Source: Volutella citrinella
Taxonomy: Eukaryota; Ascomycota; Sordariomycetes; Hypocreales; Nectriaceae
DNA: 64,000 nucleotides
Direction of reading: 5' to 3'
Assembly (NCBI GenBank): GCA_034401135.1
Contig: JAWZSP010000005.1
Location: forward strand, 744,001 to 808,000
The translations under genes were made by a program, and so were the position numbers. The notes under the pieces were generated by a model that saw only the letters and a list, made by a program, of their open reading frames with translations, searched no databases and was not told the DNA's origin. Positions 1 to 11,163 of the stretch are shown in pieces (within the stretch, counting starts at the first letter, position 1; each line of letters begins with the position of its first letter).

Positions 1-1890
1 GGTGTTGCAACAGACGGCGCGCGGGAGCTGCTTTATACACCACCACACATGGCGCCAGGCAAGCTCGACAGGGGATGGGACAAAGTTTGAAAGATTGATA
101 AAGAAGGGTCCCGGTCCGCTACGTCGGGGTGGAGTCGTGGGACACCCCGGGGCAGCCAATTCGATGTGGGCAGGCCGTAGGCTCGGGTAGGCAGATTGAT
201 AAGATGCGGCTAGGGCGATGCTACTGCAGCTAATACATAGCAATGGGACTTGACGCGAACCGGGGTGGAAAAAGCATTTACGTAGGTTGACGGGGGTGGT
301 GGTGGGTTGGGGGGGCATCACGGCCCAGGTGCTGGTGTTTGCAGATTTTTGGTGGCGGCCAATGACCACACAGGGCATGATCCGACAGACAAGGAGGCCC
401 GATTGCAATCGCTAAGAGCCGTCGAGGAGCCGGCTTGTTAGCGTCGAGGCGAGTCCTAGCTCCGTCTCCGGAGGCGGGCAGCAGCGGGGACGGTTTCCAG
501 GATTGATGGGCTGGTAGTTCGGCGTTTGCTTCGGTTTCCGCACCCAGTGGGCAAAGACACGCGGCGGGTGGGTTCTGTTTGCCTGGGATGTGGATGGGCG
601 ACATGTCTGCTGATGGGATGTTGCAGAGACTGCGTTGGGATGATGTTTGCGCAGAAGATGATGGTGGAGAGGTGACGGTGAATTGGGAGAGAAGACACAC
701 GCAGAGAATTCTGTTGAAGGAATGGAGTGAATTGGTAGTAGATGATGAGCTGGGTGGGTGGTTGATTCAAGCTTATTTACTTGTACAGCCTCTAACACAT
801 TGCTAGGTAGGTACCATAACTAAACTGCGACGTCCTCCGCCACAACCAGCCCGGCGGAAACACCCAACCCTCACTGTCAGTCAGTGCCAGGGCATCACAC
901 CATGGACCCAGGCAGCGTCATTGTCGCGCCGATGATCGGATCCGACCTGATGAGGTTGTCAATTGTCTAGCCTTTCCTCCCGCTGTCGACGAGTCCCGCT
1001 TGCTGGCATGTCGCTCGTGCGTTGATCTGCCCCATGGATGATGCACCAGTACGGATACGGGGCATGCGAACGCTCTGGCGCTTCTTATTGTTCCTAGGCT
1101 GGATTTTTAAGAAACCTTCATGGCTTTAAAAACACTTGCTTCGCCATCATGCATTGCTCGAGACAATGCACCACTTTCTGCCACTTGACGAAAGAAACTT
1201 GCACTCCAGCGACATTTAGACTCCTCTCATCAATCTGTTTCCCTCCCCATTTCCCTCCCCACGCAGACCCGCGGCACAGCAGCACCAGGGCACCAACAGC
1301 GCAGGGAATGAACCACAACCCGCCCTCGCCTTGGCACCGATCCTGTCACTGTGAGAAATCGCCGCCGAGATTCCCTGCTCAACCGGCTCCCGAGCAGCCC
1401 TCGTGCAGAATCGGACCCAGCCGTCGGGTCCCTTGCACCTCGTGCCATGTTTCGCGGCCATTTTCCTCACAGTGCGACGCTAGGCGCCGCTCACCCCTAC
1501 CGCACAGGGATGCATCGGCCCAAGTTTCTCACCGTGAGAAGAATCCCCGTCCAACGCCCGGTTCTAGAGCACGAAGGGCCCCCGCCAGCAGTCAACACCC
1601 ACGTCTCGAACGCGGCTCTTGGTTCATGGGCTACACTCTGGAATACTTCTCAAGCCTATGACGAGTATTCGTATGCAGCCACCCGAAATTAGAGCCTTGA
1701 CGCATCCAGCTCTGGCAAGGGTGTACTGTGTATTAGACGCCAAGAGCCGCCACGGCTAGTCCACCGCGGAGAAGTCGCGTGGTTGGCGTTGGGCAGTTCA
1801 GGCATGGTGTCTTCGGCACAGATTGATAAGCGAGCAGACGGGTGAGGCATTAATTTATATTCATCATTGGAGAATGCAGAAATGTCTCTT
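1..1890. other. Intergenic region, no supported gene
   Basis: Several open frames of 60-170 codons exist on both strands, but they overlap each other, are rich in Pro/Arg/Ser as expected from GC-rich random frames, and none resembles a protein family. The sequence AGATTGATAAG or a near variant appears near 93, 193 and 1820; it contains a GATA-factor core (HGATAR), so these may be nitrogen- or light-response type GATA sites. This region probably holds the 3' flank of the TPR gene and distal regulatory DNA of a gene beyond the left edge. Confidence 0.5.
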
Positions 1891-4343
1891 CTACGGCCAC
1901 GTCACATCCGGCCTCCTCCCCGGCAGCATCATTCTGAACGGCCAGCCCTGGGAATCATGAATGGCGTTGACGATGCCATGCAACCACGTCGTGGCCACGA
2001 TGGGAATCCAGTACTCGCAGCGCTCACTACGCAATATCTGCACGGCCGTGGCCCACGCGCGACGGCCCTCGTCCATGTCTCGCAGCTGCAGGTGCGCGTG
2101 GGCCAGCGACAAGTGGATGATTGCGGCGGCGAAGCTGTAGCGCGTGCGGAAGGCCTGCATGGCGTCCATCTCGCGCAGCGCGAACCGCCACCGCAGCAGC
2201 GCGCCCTCGTAGCTGTGCTGCTCGTGCGCCGTGCGCGCTGCCGCCATCAGCCGCCGCATGTGGAGCAGCTGGTCGTTGACGTCGCTCCGGCTGAAGGGCT
2301 CCATGCCCGCCAGTTCCGAGAGCACCGACTCGGCCGCGTCGAGGTGTCCGAGGCCCACGTTGGCGTCGACGGCCGCGAGTAGGAGACGCCGCACCGGCCG
2401 TGTCTTGCGCTCTCCGTCTGTTAGCTCCTCTAGCTCCGGCTGGATGATGGCCATGGCCTTGTCGTACTGCTGCAGCTCTGAGTAGATGTCTGCCAGCCGG
2501 CTGAGGATCAGCCGCCGCGTGTTTGTCCTCAGGGGCTCCGCTGGGCTCAGTGACAGGTGCTGCTCCAGTGACGCTTTTGCCGTCTCAAACTCCCCAATCG
2601 ACTGGAAGAACCGAGCTGCTGTGCTCTGCAGCCTGTGCGTCACTTCAATCTCAAACTTGGACATGGGGTGCTGCCCCTGCCAGTTGTAAAGGCACGCCGC
2701 CACGTCTTCGTCGCACCGCTGGATCTTGGTGTCGATGCGCGCAATGTGTAATCTGCCTTGCAGGGCATTGTCTAAGCGCGTCACAGGCTTTACATCCCGG
2801 TTTAGGTAGTCGATGATCTTGCCTTCTGACCTGGCGAGGTCGCCCTCGAGACGGAACATGATGCTTTGGAAGAGAACCACGGATGCGTGGAGGTATGAGG
2901 GCATCGTCTTTCTCAGGAGGCCTTTGGCTCGGTCCATTGCCAGGCGCCGTATTGTAAAGGCGTCTCTCTCGGAGAAGAAAAGGCACACCTCCAACACGTC
3001 CGTCTTGAGAGACCGTGGTACCTTGCCGCGGTCTAGCGTCTGGCATATCAACGGCCAGAGTATCTCCTTCATCTGCGGTGACCTATTTTTGCATTAGAAT
3101 GGAGTTGCCATCTTTCTCAGTCTCGTTTGAGTAACACATAGACTCACCAAGTTGTGTCTCCTTGGTAGCAGGGCGGACAAGCAAAGCAGATCAACCTCAA
3201 CGCAGTGGCAGTCAAGTACTCCATCGTCTGCGGGAGCAGAGCCTGCCACATGGCTGCCTTGGTCTCTGCACAAACAGACCAGCATGCAATGTCCTCTTGC
3301 AGCGTGTGCTGTCGGGCACCGGATCGGCCAAGTGCCATGTTGAGACGCGCATTGTCAGAGAGAAGGTCGACCAACTCGGGGTCCAGACCGTATGCGAGGG
3401 CATCGGTTGTCTGGCTCTCCCCGTTGGTGTTCCAGCGTCTCTGAGGAACGCGGACGCTCTCTAGTAGATGATGGGGAATGCTAGAATCGCCCAAGGAACA
3501 GAGCAGCAGTAGCACCTTGTCTGAATCTGGGAGAATATCGGCGAATTCGGAAATGAGGTTGTAATATGACACTGTCAATGAAGGATCTGGTGATGATGTC
3601 AGTATCGTTGGTCAAGCGCAGGCCCAGCACCCCGTTCAAAGTATTTGATGCGAATATATGAGTAGACTGTACCTCGTAGTTGGCTTAATACCAACGCTTT
3701 GACCTGGTCATCGTATAGATGTGTTTGGGGGCCAAGAGATTTGAGGTGAGAGAAGAATTCGTCATCATCCATGCTCACATATCGCTCATATCTACCGAGA
3801 TAAGCAGCTGGGACAGAATTACGGCTGTAGAGACACATACGTTGACGACGGGATATCCAGCGGGAGCCAAAAGACGGACCCGATGCCGCCAAGCTTCCGC
3901 GCAATGTTGATGTACTTCTTGCCCGCATACCGCAGCTCCGCGTACTTTGCGCCCTGGCCGAAGCTGGCGATGGCGGGCGGCAGCACAGCATCCGGATTGA
4001 GCTTTGAGCGGAGGAAGATTGCGATACAGGCGACCCTCCGGCGCAGCTCGGCGTGCAGCTGGTCGTCCGAGGGCACCCAGAAGTCGTCCGGGTTCCCCTT
4101 GAACCTGGCGGCGATGCGGTCGACGGCGGCGGTGTCGACCGACTCGATGGACTGGACCTTGTTGGTGCGGTGGTTGTTCTGGACGACGCTGTACTGCACG
4201 TCGCGCGCGAGCTGCTTGGAGCTGGCGAGGATGGTCCGGATGGCCTTGAGGTGCAGGTTTAGCTCGGCCGCTAGGCTCTTCGCCTGGGCCTCGTCGAAGT
4301 TCCTCGCTAGCTGGCGGGTGACGGAGCAGAGGCACGCCGCCAT
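1891..4343 (-). CDS. TPR-repeat protein, four exons, function unknown
   Basis: Proposed exons are 4343-3841, 3791-3673, 3586-3148 and 3082-1891, giving 750 residues. All three introns (49, 86 and 65 bp) have GT...AG ends and the phases agree across every join. The N-terminal 170 residues are helical with no named domain. A middle part contains a DKVLLLLCSL segment and a following LLES helix reminiscent of the winged-helix stretch found after NB-ARC/NACHT modules. The last 400 residues form consecutive helix pairs typical of tetratricopeptide repeats (for example AKASLEQHL, YDKAMAIIQPELEEL and LDAAESVLSEL). No P-loop is visible, so it is not a complete STAND ATPase. The start ATG at 4343 is the first in frame. 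The promoter lies in the repeat-bearing interval to its right. A scaffold role is only what TPRs usually imply; the specific job is unknown. Confidence 0.8.
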
Positions 4344-6449
4344 GTCATGTGTATCATACGATCTGGACGACCGCCGTCACGGTGAGTGTGTGGCACAGGA
4401 GTTTTCAATGTCGTCGCCAACAGGGTTTGCTCCTCTCTCGGCCGGGATTTCCGATGCAAGTCGTGAGCTGGGAGCGGCCGAAAATATGGCCTGCACACGG
4501 GACTCGAGCGCGCCCCGATCAAGGCCGTCGCCCACTTTCCGAACACACTCTAGACTGGGTTTGTCACGTGGGGGTTGGCGAGAGCTGCATCCACTGCGAG
4601 ATTGATAAGTCCCATACGCGGCTGTCTGATTGGCTGGGCTGCTTGCTAGTGAGTGAGGCGTGGTTGTGGCAGACCGACCTCGCAGATGGCTGAAACCGGT
4701 CAATAGACGAGATGCAGGTGTAAAACATCTTGCCGAGTTGTCATTTTCTTGGTCTATATTGTGATTGGCAGACTCGTAACCGCTGCAAACAATTCAGCCC
4801 AACCAACCTCGTTGACCTAAGCTTTATCAATCTGCTCATCGCTCCTCATCTCCAGTGGCTGAATGTACCTCTGCCCGCGGAGGTCCTGAGCCCGCCCAGC
4901 CCTATTATGCACAATTTCATGCACTAAAAAAAAAGCAAAGCTCGGGATCCGCGCATGCCCCGTTTTGGCAGAATTGCATCCACTCGTGCATCAGTAAGTC
5001 CAATATCTGGCCACATGATTGGCTGTGTCGGGTATAATCGTGAGGCCCAGGGCGCGTAGAGATTTCGAAATCGCTGGATCGGTTGCATGGACCCGATAGA
5101 GTAATACTGTGATTCTCTCGGGATTATCCCACGGCGCAAGTTTGTGTGTTCGTTTTTTTTTTTTGTTTCAAGTTGTGGTGAGCATCTTAGCCTTGAGTCG
5201 CATTATCAGATCGTAATAAGGTTTTAATCTTATCAATCAATCTCTCCATGAGTCGCGTGGGTGTTGATCCCGCCATCGCCACCAACATGCAAGGTGGACC
5301 GTACCTGCTTCTTTCCTCTTTCCCCCACAACCCGCCCAGCCTGCCCAGCCCTATTATGTACAATGCGAGGCGCCAAAAGCAAAAACCAAAGATCCCCCAC
5401 GCCCGATTTCGGAAGCGAACGTGTTGGGCAGCGAGGGTCTGAAGACCAAGGACGCGGATTTGGACTCCCCAAGAGCCCAACGGCAACGGGCCAACGGAAC
5501 GACCCGAGCCGGGGTTCTGTGCTCTCTTCTTATCCCGATTCCGAGCTGTACTCGTTGAAAAGTGGCGGATGGTGGCACTCGATCTGGCAAGAGCCGGAGA
5601 ACGGTCGGCGATTACTTGGACGGGACCGACTCGGATTAGCTCGCAACCCCAACTCTCGACAAGGGATTTTCGCTAGACAAAAATGCTCGAGGGTCTAGTT
5701 ACGGGTTTCCACATGCCGTGGTCAAGTGATTTCATGCTGTTCCAACCTCTTTTCCTACCCATCAGCATCTTTCTGGACTAGAAGCCATAGCCATGAACCT
5801 ATTATTGGTGGCATCCTGTCATCCCGCTTATTTTAACAGGGTAGACGGGTACAGGAAATGGCGCTCGATACTAACAATACCTGGGTAGTCTGGGAGAGTG
5901 CCTGGGGCATAGACATCTGCCCCGAGGGAGTGCCTAAGATCGCTCCCCCAACGTGCACTGTCGGTCGAGACAAGGACAACCAGACCCTCTACCACGGATT
6001 GCCAACGCTGGAGACCATCACCGCTACTGCGGGGTTGGTCGCATTGCCTTTGGACATTGATTGTGTCATTGGTTGCTACTTGTTTGTCATCAGGATGGGC
6101 GCGAGTTGGCTGCTGCAAGACCAGTTGAACAGCCTTCAAATAGGAAAAAGACACTTCATCTGGGAGCAGCCTCATTTTGTACGATAGCGGGGGTCGCAGG
6201 GTGGCTAGGTTTGGGAAACTGCATTTCCAGTCACCAACACTAGCCTGGAACTCGGAATTCCTCCTGCTTGGGGATGAATTTCTTTCATAATTAGTTGTTG
6301 TTTTTGAATAATTTAGCTAGCAAGAGTGGGAGAAAAGAGGGGGGGAAATAAGTTGAATGAATTCGATAATTTAATAAAGAAGGGAAGAGAAAGGTGTGTG
6401 TTGAAAAAAGTAGCAATTTCACAGTTGTTTGTGCCCTCACAAGCCAGTG
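4344..6449. other. Intergenic region with diverged duplicated segments
   Basis: No gene is supported. It holds the presumed promoter of the TPR gene and two diverged copies of a roughly 150-190 bp segment, described separately. An A-rich run lies at 4926-4934 and a T-run near 5153-5163. A 110-codon frame at 5858-6187 starts with ATG but resembles nothing known and was not called. Confidence 0.5.
4813..5402. repeat. Two diverged direct copies of a non-coding segment
   Basis: Copy A (about 4813-4950) and copy B (about 5220-5402) share landmarks in the same order: a TTATCAATC GATA-type site, then a GCCCAGCCCTATTATG core followed by YACAAT, then an A-rich AAGCAAA stretch. The core matches at 21 of 22 positions, the single difference being C/T. 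The rest is much diverged. A second weaker pair (about 4585-4640 and 4965-5030) shares GCATCCACT, TAAGTCC and GATTGGCTG. This looks like an old local duplication; whether it is regulatory or transposon-derived cannot be told by eye. Confidence 0.45.
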
Positions 6450-7267
6450 ATGCGGGGCGACGGTATCTCCAGGTGCGCAGCTTGCGTCCATGGGCATCGC
6501 GCTGATGTGCCTTCTGCTAGCGAGTCTGCTAGTGGCCGATACAATGAGCCCAACCAGGCCGAAATCCCGAATGAGAATCTCGACAACCCTTTTGCTGAAG
6601 GAGCCATTCGCTATGTTGCTAAGGGGAGGCATGTTTCGGGTGACCGCGGGGTCAGGCATGCGTGATCAAGTGGTTCAAGACGGGTGTCGTATTCGAGAGC
6701 GACTTCTTCATCCTCGACATCAAGGCCGTAGATAAGGCCCTGGAAATAGTGAACCGCTTCAACGACTTCAACATGATCAACAAAACAATCAAGATCAACG
6801 TCCCGGAGGTGTGGACGTTCACCAGTACTTCTGGATCGTGGTCAGGCACAAAGGGTCTCTGCGAACCATTCGTCAACAACTACCAAAAGTTCAACAGCAA
6901 CTCGGGATGGTTTGATGACTCGAAAGTCTGGGGAGAGGTCATGCAGGCCCTCAGCCACTTTAGCTATCATGTCTCGGGGGGCTTCCACGTTCTCTGCGAT
7001 CTGCAGGGCGGCATATACCAGCACGAGGTTGTCCTCTCGGACCCAGTCATCCTGTCCCGCAACCGCGAGTACGGCGTGACGGACCTCGGGCCAGAAGGCA
7101 TCAGCTCCTTCTGTTCCCAGCACGAGTGCAGCAGCTACTGTCGCTCCAATTGGACTCGCCCGGCCAACCCTTCTCAATATTTCAGGCCTACCGCAGGCAC
7201 CACCATGATGGCACGCAACGTCCCCACAGCGTACTCGCGAGCCAATGGAACCCGCGGATTCCGATAA
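6450..7267 (+). pseudogene. Alpha-kinase (EF2K/myosin heavy chain kinase type), frameshifted
   Basis: Two frames together give the C-terminal part of an alpha-kinase domain. The first (to 6665) ends with an NPFAEGAIRYVAKGR segment, as in the N-lobe of fungal alpha-kinases. The second (from about 6655 to 7267) carries IKWF, DLQGG, the LSDPVI aspartate motif and a GPEGISSF...HECSSYC segment, which is the family's glycine loop and zinc-binding His/Cys set. The frames are out of register by one base near 6645-6660, in a CGCGGGG run: one extra base would join them. No intron of plausible size fits there. Either the gene is broken by a one-base deletion or the assembly has an error. The N-terminus before the kinase domain is short and unrecognisable. 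Members phosphorylate serine/threonine in helical substrates; activity here is doubtful. Confidence 0.7.
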
Positions 7268-7635
7268 TGAGAAACGAAGGGCGTCGAAAGAAGTCACAAT
7301 CTACATTCTTGGTGGGAGCAGTCTGCAGTAATGGTGGAAGTGAGACAGGAAACTGTGTGCCTTTGCAACATCTTTGGTGTCCGTTTCCTCGAGGGCTTTT
7401 GCACTCCACTGTGTTAGTGTGTACGGTTGTACCAGAATTTTTTCTGGTAGTCGAAGTGCACGAGCGACTTCGAGATTCGTTGGGTGAGAATGCGGTCCAT
7501 CTTCGTGGGTGTGTTCGTTGCTTGGGGCCCAAGCAATGCCTTTCAAATGGATGGAAGTCTACTTGAACAGGGGTATATCAAGCAACAAACTCTGGAATCC
7601 CCATAATGTTAGAAGAAAAGACTGCCATTTCAAGT
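7268..7635. other. Short intergenic region
   Basis: Lies between the 3' ends of the alpha-kinase remnant and the ankyrin gene, which converge. Overlapping frames exist on both strands (for example minus 7546-7301) but none can be tied to a family or to a clean splice model. Probably 3' untranslated sequence for both neighbours. Confidence 0.4.
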
Positions 7636-8826
7636 CTAAACGAATGCTTGCCGGAGAAGCTCCAGTATTTGATCGCGCTGACCCTGCGAGAATCTCTCCG
7701 AAACCGTTTGAATGGCGTACTCGATTATTTCCCTTTTGTCTTGGTTTGCATCGAGACTCTGCACAAGTAGCTCAACCGCGTCACGGTGTCCACCTATCGA
7801 CGCCAACACGAGGGGGCGCGAGGAGTCGATGTCGTCGGCCGAATCAAGTTGTGCCCCCTGGTTCAGCAGAAACTGGATTATAGAAGCATGGCCACCTGCC
7901 GCTGCCGCAGTGGTAGGGCTTTCAAAAGGCCCATATCCACCATTGACGCTTGCCCCTTGCTCTAGCAACAGCTGGACAATCTCCGCGTGGCCTTGGAAGC
8001 ATGCGGCTTGCATAGCCTCTTCCATGGTCGGATCGATACGGTCTGGATCTTGTAGGTTAGATCTACTGTCAAGAAGCCGTCTTGTTGCTTCCGAGAGACC
8101 GTGGAATGCGGTGTGATAGAGCCTACTCCGATGAGCAGGGACCCAGTCATACCGCCGCGGGATGTGGACGTCTCGAAGCCTCCCTTCCTCCTCGTCGCAG
8201 ATCTTTAGCCACTTCTCGGTGCATCGATCGTTTCCAACGAACTCCAGAATGCTGTGGCATAGATGCTGGTCGCTTGTGCCAGCCTTCTCCGCCTTTTCCG
8301 CATGAAGGGTCCAGTAGCGGGCCGCATAGTTGTTGAATGGCTCATTGGTCGTTTCTGTGTTTTGAAAGCCTGATCGAGACCCCAGAGCGCTGATGTAGGC
8401 AACGCAAATCTTTGCTAGACAAGCATGACCGCTGCCGATCCAGCTTTTCTCGACGTCGGTGAGATCCGGGTCACTGTGTGGCCGATTATTCACACTCGCG
8501 CGCACGGATAGCACTTGAACCCTGTATCCGTGATTCTCGTCCCAGTACGGTTTCGGCTGGCCAGCAGGCGATATTGTGGTAGTTTCAACATAGCCTGGGG
8601 CGGCAGAGTGGATGGTTTGCAAGAGAGAGGAAGCCTCGTTCCGGTGCGTCTCATCAATGGATTGGCTGCCAATGCTGAACGCTACAGCCTCTAGGAGCTC
8701 ATCTTCTGTGATTGGTCGCTCCACGCAGTCCAGAATCTGAAGAATTGTTGCGACTCCCTGGCGTGTGGAAGCATGCTCAAATTTGGCGAGAAGATCAGAG
8801 TGTGGCGATGCAGCGATGGTAGTCAT
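7636..8826 (-). CDS. Ankyrin-repeat protein, NACHT-less relic of a STAND receptor
   Basis: An uninterrupted 396-codon frame begins at the first ATG (8826); the frame is open upstream but has no earlier ATG. Residues 15-60 (ILQILDCVERPITEDELLEAV) match the winged-helix segment that follows the NACHT/NB-ARC ATPase in fungal NLR-like proteins. Residues around 125-170 contain HACLAKICVAYI and an NYAARYW motif, also usual in the linker of those proteins. At least three ankyrin repeats follow from about residue 260 (for example QAACFQGHAEIVQLLLEQGA and a TAAAAGGHASIIQFLLNQGA unit). The P-loop NTPase half is absent, and intact relatives are usually well over 800 residues. It may be a genuine short paralogue or a truncated receptor that captured a new start. 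Fungal NLRs function in non-self recognition and cell death; no such role can be shown here. Confidence 0.75.
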   Translation of the reverse strand: MTTIAASPHSDLLAKFEHASTRQGVATILQILDCVERPITEDELLEAVAFSIGSQSIDETHRNEASSLLQTIHSAAPGYVETTTISPAGQPKPYWDENHGYRVQVLSVRASVNNRPHSDPDLTDVEKSWIGSGHACLAKICVAYISALGSRSGFQNTETTNEPFNNYAARYWTLHAEKAEKAGTSDQHLCHSILEFVGNDRCTEKWLKICDEEEGRLRDVHIPRRYDWVPAHRSRLYHTAFHGLSEATRRLLDSRSNLQDPDRIDPTMEEAMQAACFQGHAEIVQLLLEQGASVNGGYGPFESPTTAAAAGGHASIIQFLLNQGAQLDSADDIDSSRPLVLASIGGHRDAVELLVQSLDANQDKREIIEYAIQTVSERFSQGQRDQILELLRQAFV

Positions 8827-9810
8827 GGTGATGGATGTGCTGGTTGAGAAGCTGGGCAATTGGAGTTGAGAGTTCGACTATTCATATGCAGAGGCTAGGA
8901 CTTGCGGCTCACGGAAGACGGGTAGTCCTATAAGGCAAAGTGCTCACATGAAACGGTCACATGGCAGCACTGGGATAAGGCAACCCCTGCACGATGACGT
9001 TCAGAAACCACCACTTGCGCTTGTATTTGGTTGCCTGCCGTGGGTAGATCATCATATCCGCGTCAGACTACATGGTTGGCTGTTGGCCATCGCGAGGTTT
9101 TTGGCATGGCTGCTGAAGGAGAGGGGTCTAATTGACTCAACAATGAATAGATTGTGAGGTGGCGTATGAAAGTTGGAGTGTGCAACTCTGGAATGTTGCT
9201 AATGATGTCGCGCATATATCCATCCATTGTCGGCATTGACTGTCGCGAGAGGATCGTGTAGCTGCCCTTGGTGCCATGATGATGCGATGCGGTGGATAAG
9301 ACGCTGAGAGGCATCTCAATTATGGATATCAGGGACCCAAATGAGGTGATATGCTGAAAAACCCCAGCGTGAGTCACTCGGTCTGGGGCCATCGGTAATC
9401 AGGCGCATTATTAATGCCGGGTCGGCACCCTCGGGGTTCCACGCCCATTAATCATCCGCTGCACGTAGCACCCAGTGCAGTGGTTCGGTGGGCATTTGGG
9501 TGGGTGCAACGAGCCCGGACTCGCCGCGGGGCCGAATGCCGAGCTCAGCACAATGCAACCCTGCTGCCATTTCTGGCAGTGGGCAAGCAAGAAAATCCTG
9601 CTTCGGGGCTCGGGAGTGCGAGAGTAATCAAGGTGAATTTCAAAGCCGCCAATTTCCAGAGAAGCAATGTATATAGTGTGCGAGTTGAGTCGTTTGAAGT
9701 TGGGAATACCGATGCAGAGTCTATAACCAAGCATTCCACCATTGCTTAATTCCCAGCAGCCAATTGAACCACCCTCTCTATACAAAGTGCATCACTTGTT
9801 TCGAATTAAA
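8827..9810. other. Divergent promoter region
   Basis: Separates the ankyrin gene (minus) from the SRR1-like gene (plus), so it should hold both promoters. Frames on either strand are short and unlike known proteins. A CT-rich tract with TATACAAAG occurs 30-40 bp before the SRR1-like start. Confidence 0.4.
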
Positions 9811-10670
9811 ATGGAGGTCCAAAGTATGTTTGCACAGTCATCTACAATGCCCCCGTGCTCACCCATGTGCTTCCAGGGTTTCCAGCCTCACATGGCCAGC
9901 GCAACAGGCACAGCCAACCCAAAGGCCGCGCCCAATCGAAGCAATTGCAGCAAATGTTTACCATGTTCAACGAGACAAGAGATCTCTTCCATAAATCAGC
10001 ATTCTCGAAGTCGCTCGACGCCCTCCTGAGAGCCAAGGGCCGGCCGACAGTCACGCGAGTCGTGTCATTGGGTCTGGGCAGTCTGGTCGCCACCAAGGAC
10101 CAGGCCCGTCGCATCAAGCAGCTTGTCATTCTCCTAGAAATCACATCCCACCTACAACTGGCTTCGTCGACGTCGGGCGATGCAGCGGCACCAGTCTACG
10201 CTCAAGACCCGGACTTTACCAGTACCGACGAGCAGTTCCTCCGCGCCCTGGGCATCCAAGTCCTAAAAACACCATCAACGTCAGATCTAGGCGAGGCGCG
10301 GCGCATGATCCATGGCGAGACGCTCATATACAGCCCATTTCTCACAATAGACGCTTACCGCCAGTTATTCACGGCCTTTTCGGACATGCAAGGCTCAGAT
10401 GCTGCCATGCCGGTGCTAGTCGGCGATGACTTCAATGCCCTCAAGACGAAGTGGGATAGGCGGACAGCAGAGCACAAGCAGGTCGAGGACATGGTCAAGG
10501 GCATGCGAGAGCACAGCTACCAACGCCGCGCACTCGCAGGAGAGGGATTCTGGGAGGAGTCGGACAGCCCATTCCCCATGGCTCTGTACTCGAGACGAGC
10601 AGGGGAAGCAGATGCTGCTCCAACACGGAGGCCTGATGCGAACACTAGACCACGAAAGGCGAGGCGTTGA
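9811..10670 (+). CDS. SRR1-like domain protein
   Basis: Exons 9811-9823 and 9877-10670 encode 268 residues. The 53-bp intron (GTATGT...TTCCAG) restores phase and joins a four-codon first exon to the main frame, which otherwise has no ATG until codon 34. The conserved core is clear: FHKSAFSKSL, then RVVSLGLGSL, a QLVILLEI helix, YAQDPDFTSTD and FLRALGIQVL. These are the hallmarks of the SRR1 family, named for the Arabidopsis SENSITIVITY TO RED LIGHT REDUCED 1 protein of phytochrome and clock signalling. The fold resembles a nucleotide/SAM-binding Rossmann domain, but the biochemical activity is not established in fungi. The C-terminal 25 residues are basic and could be a nuclear signal. Confidence 0.85.
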
Positions 10671-11163
10671 GCAGTTGGACGAGGGATTACAGTGGTAATG
10701 GTTTCATGCTGGGCACGAAGCTGGATTTTTTTTTTTTTGAAGCGCATAGACGAGAGAGCGTCGCATTATATACCCGAGAGCGACGGCTACTATTTTCATC
10801 AACTCAAAGTCATCTGTTATGTGCCTCACTGCACCCATCGAATGTATCGTGGGGATCTGGTGCCTGGCCTTGGTTGGTCAATGGTAGACCATGGTCCATG
10901 ACTCGAGACCAGCCGCCGCCTCGACTGGCTGCAAGCTCATTGGACCAGTCCATGCGTTAGTGTAAAGCCTCGAGGTTCTCATTTGCCTTGCCTGATATGG
11001 CAAGTCGCCCCAACCTTTCAAATCTGGACCGACCCCGCATCCACGACCCTCCTCCCTGTCTCCCCACAACTGGAACTCGGACTCCAGATTCAGATCGATC
11101 CAGGCCAGCTGATGCCCTGCTCTCTGTGCCTTTGACGTACCTCGGTCCAAGTACTGGCTGAAA
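10671..11163. other. Intergenic region
   Basis: 3' flank of the SRR1-like gene and promoter of the downstream Zn2Cys6 factor. A T-run of about 13 lies near 10727. Nothing else recognisable. Confidence 0.4.

Noticed and set aside
1149..1692. Overlapping plus-strand frames of 170 and 113 codons
   Set aside because: Arg/Pro/Ser-rich, overlap each other, and resemble random translation of GC-rich DNA.
5858..6187. Plus-strand frame of 109 codons starting with ATG
   Set aside because: No recognisable motif, no splice continuation, and an overlapping frame of similar length on the other strand. Coding cannot be supported.
7301..7546. Minus-strand frame between the alpha-kinase relic and the ankyrin gene
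   Set aside because: It looks moderately protein-like and an alternative frame starts with ATG, but the only joining intron would be 24 bp, too short for this fungus.
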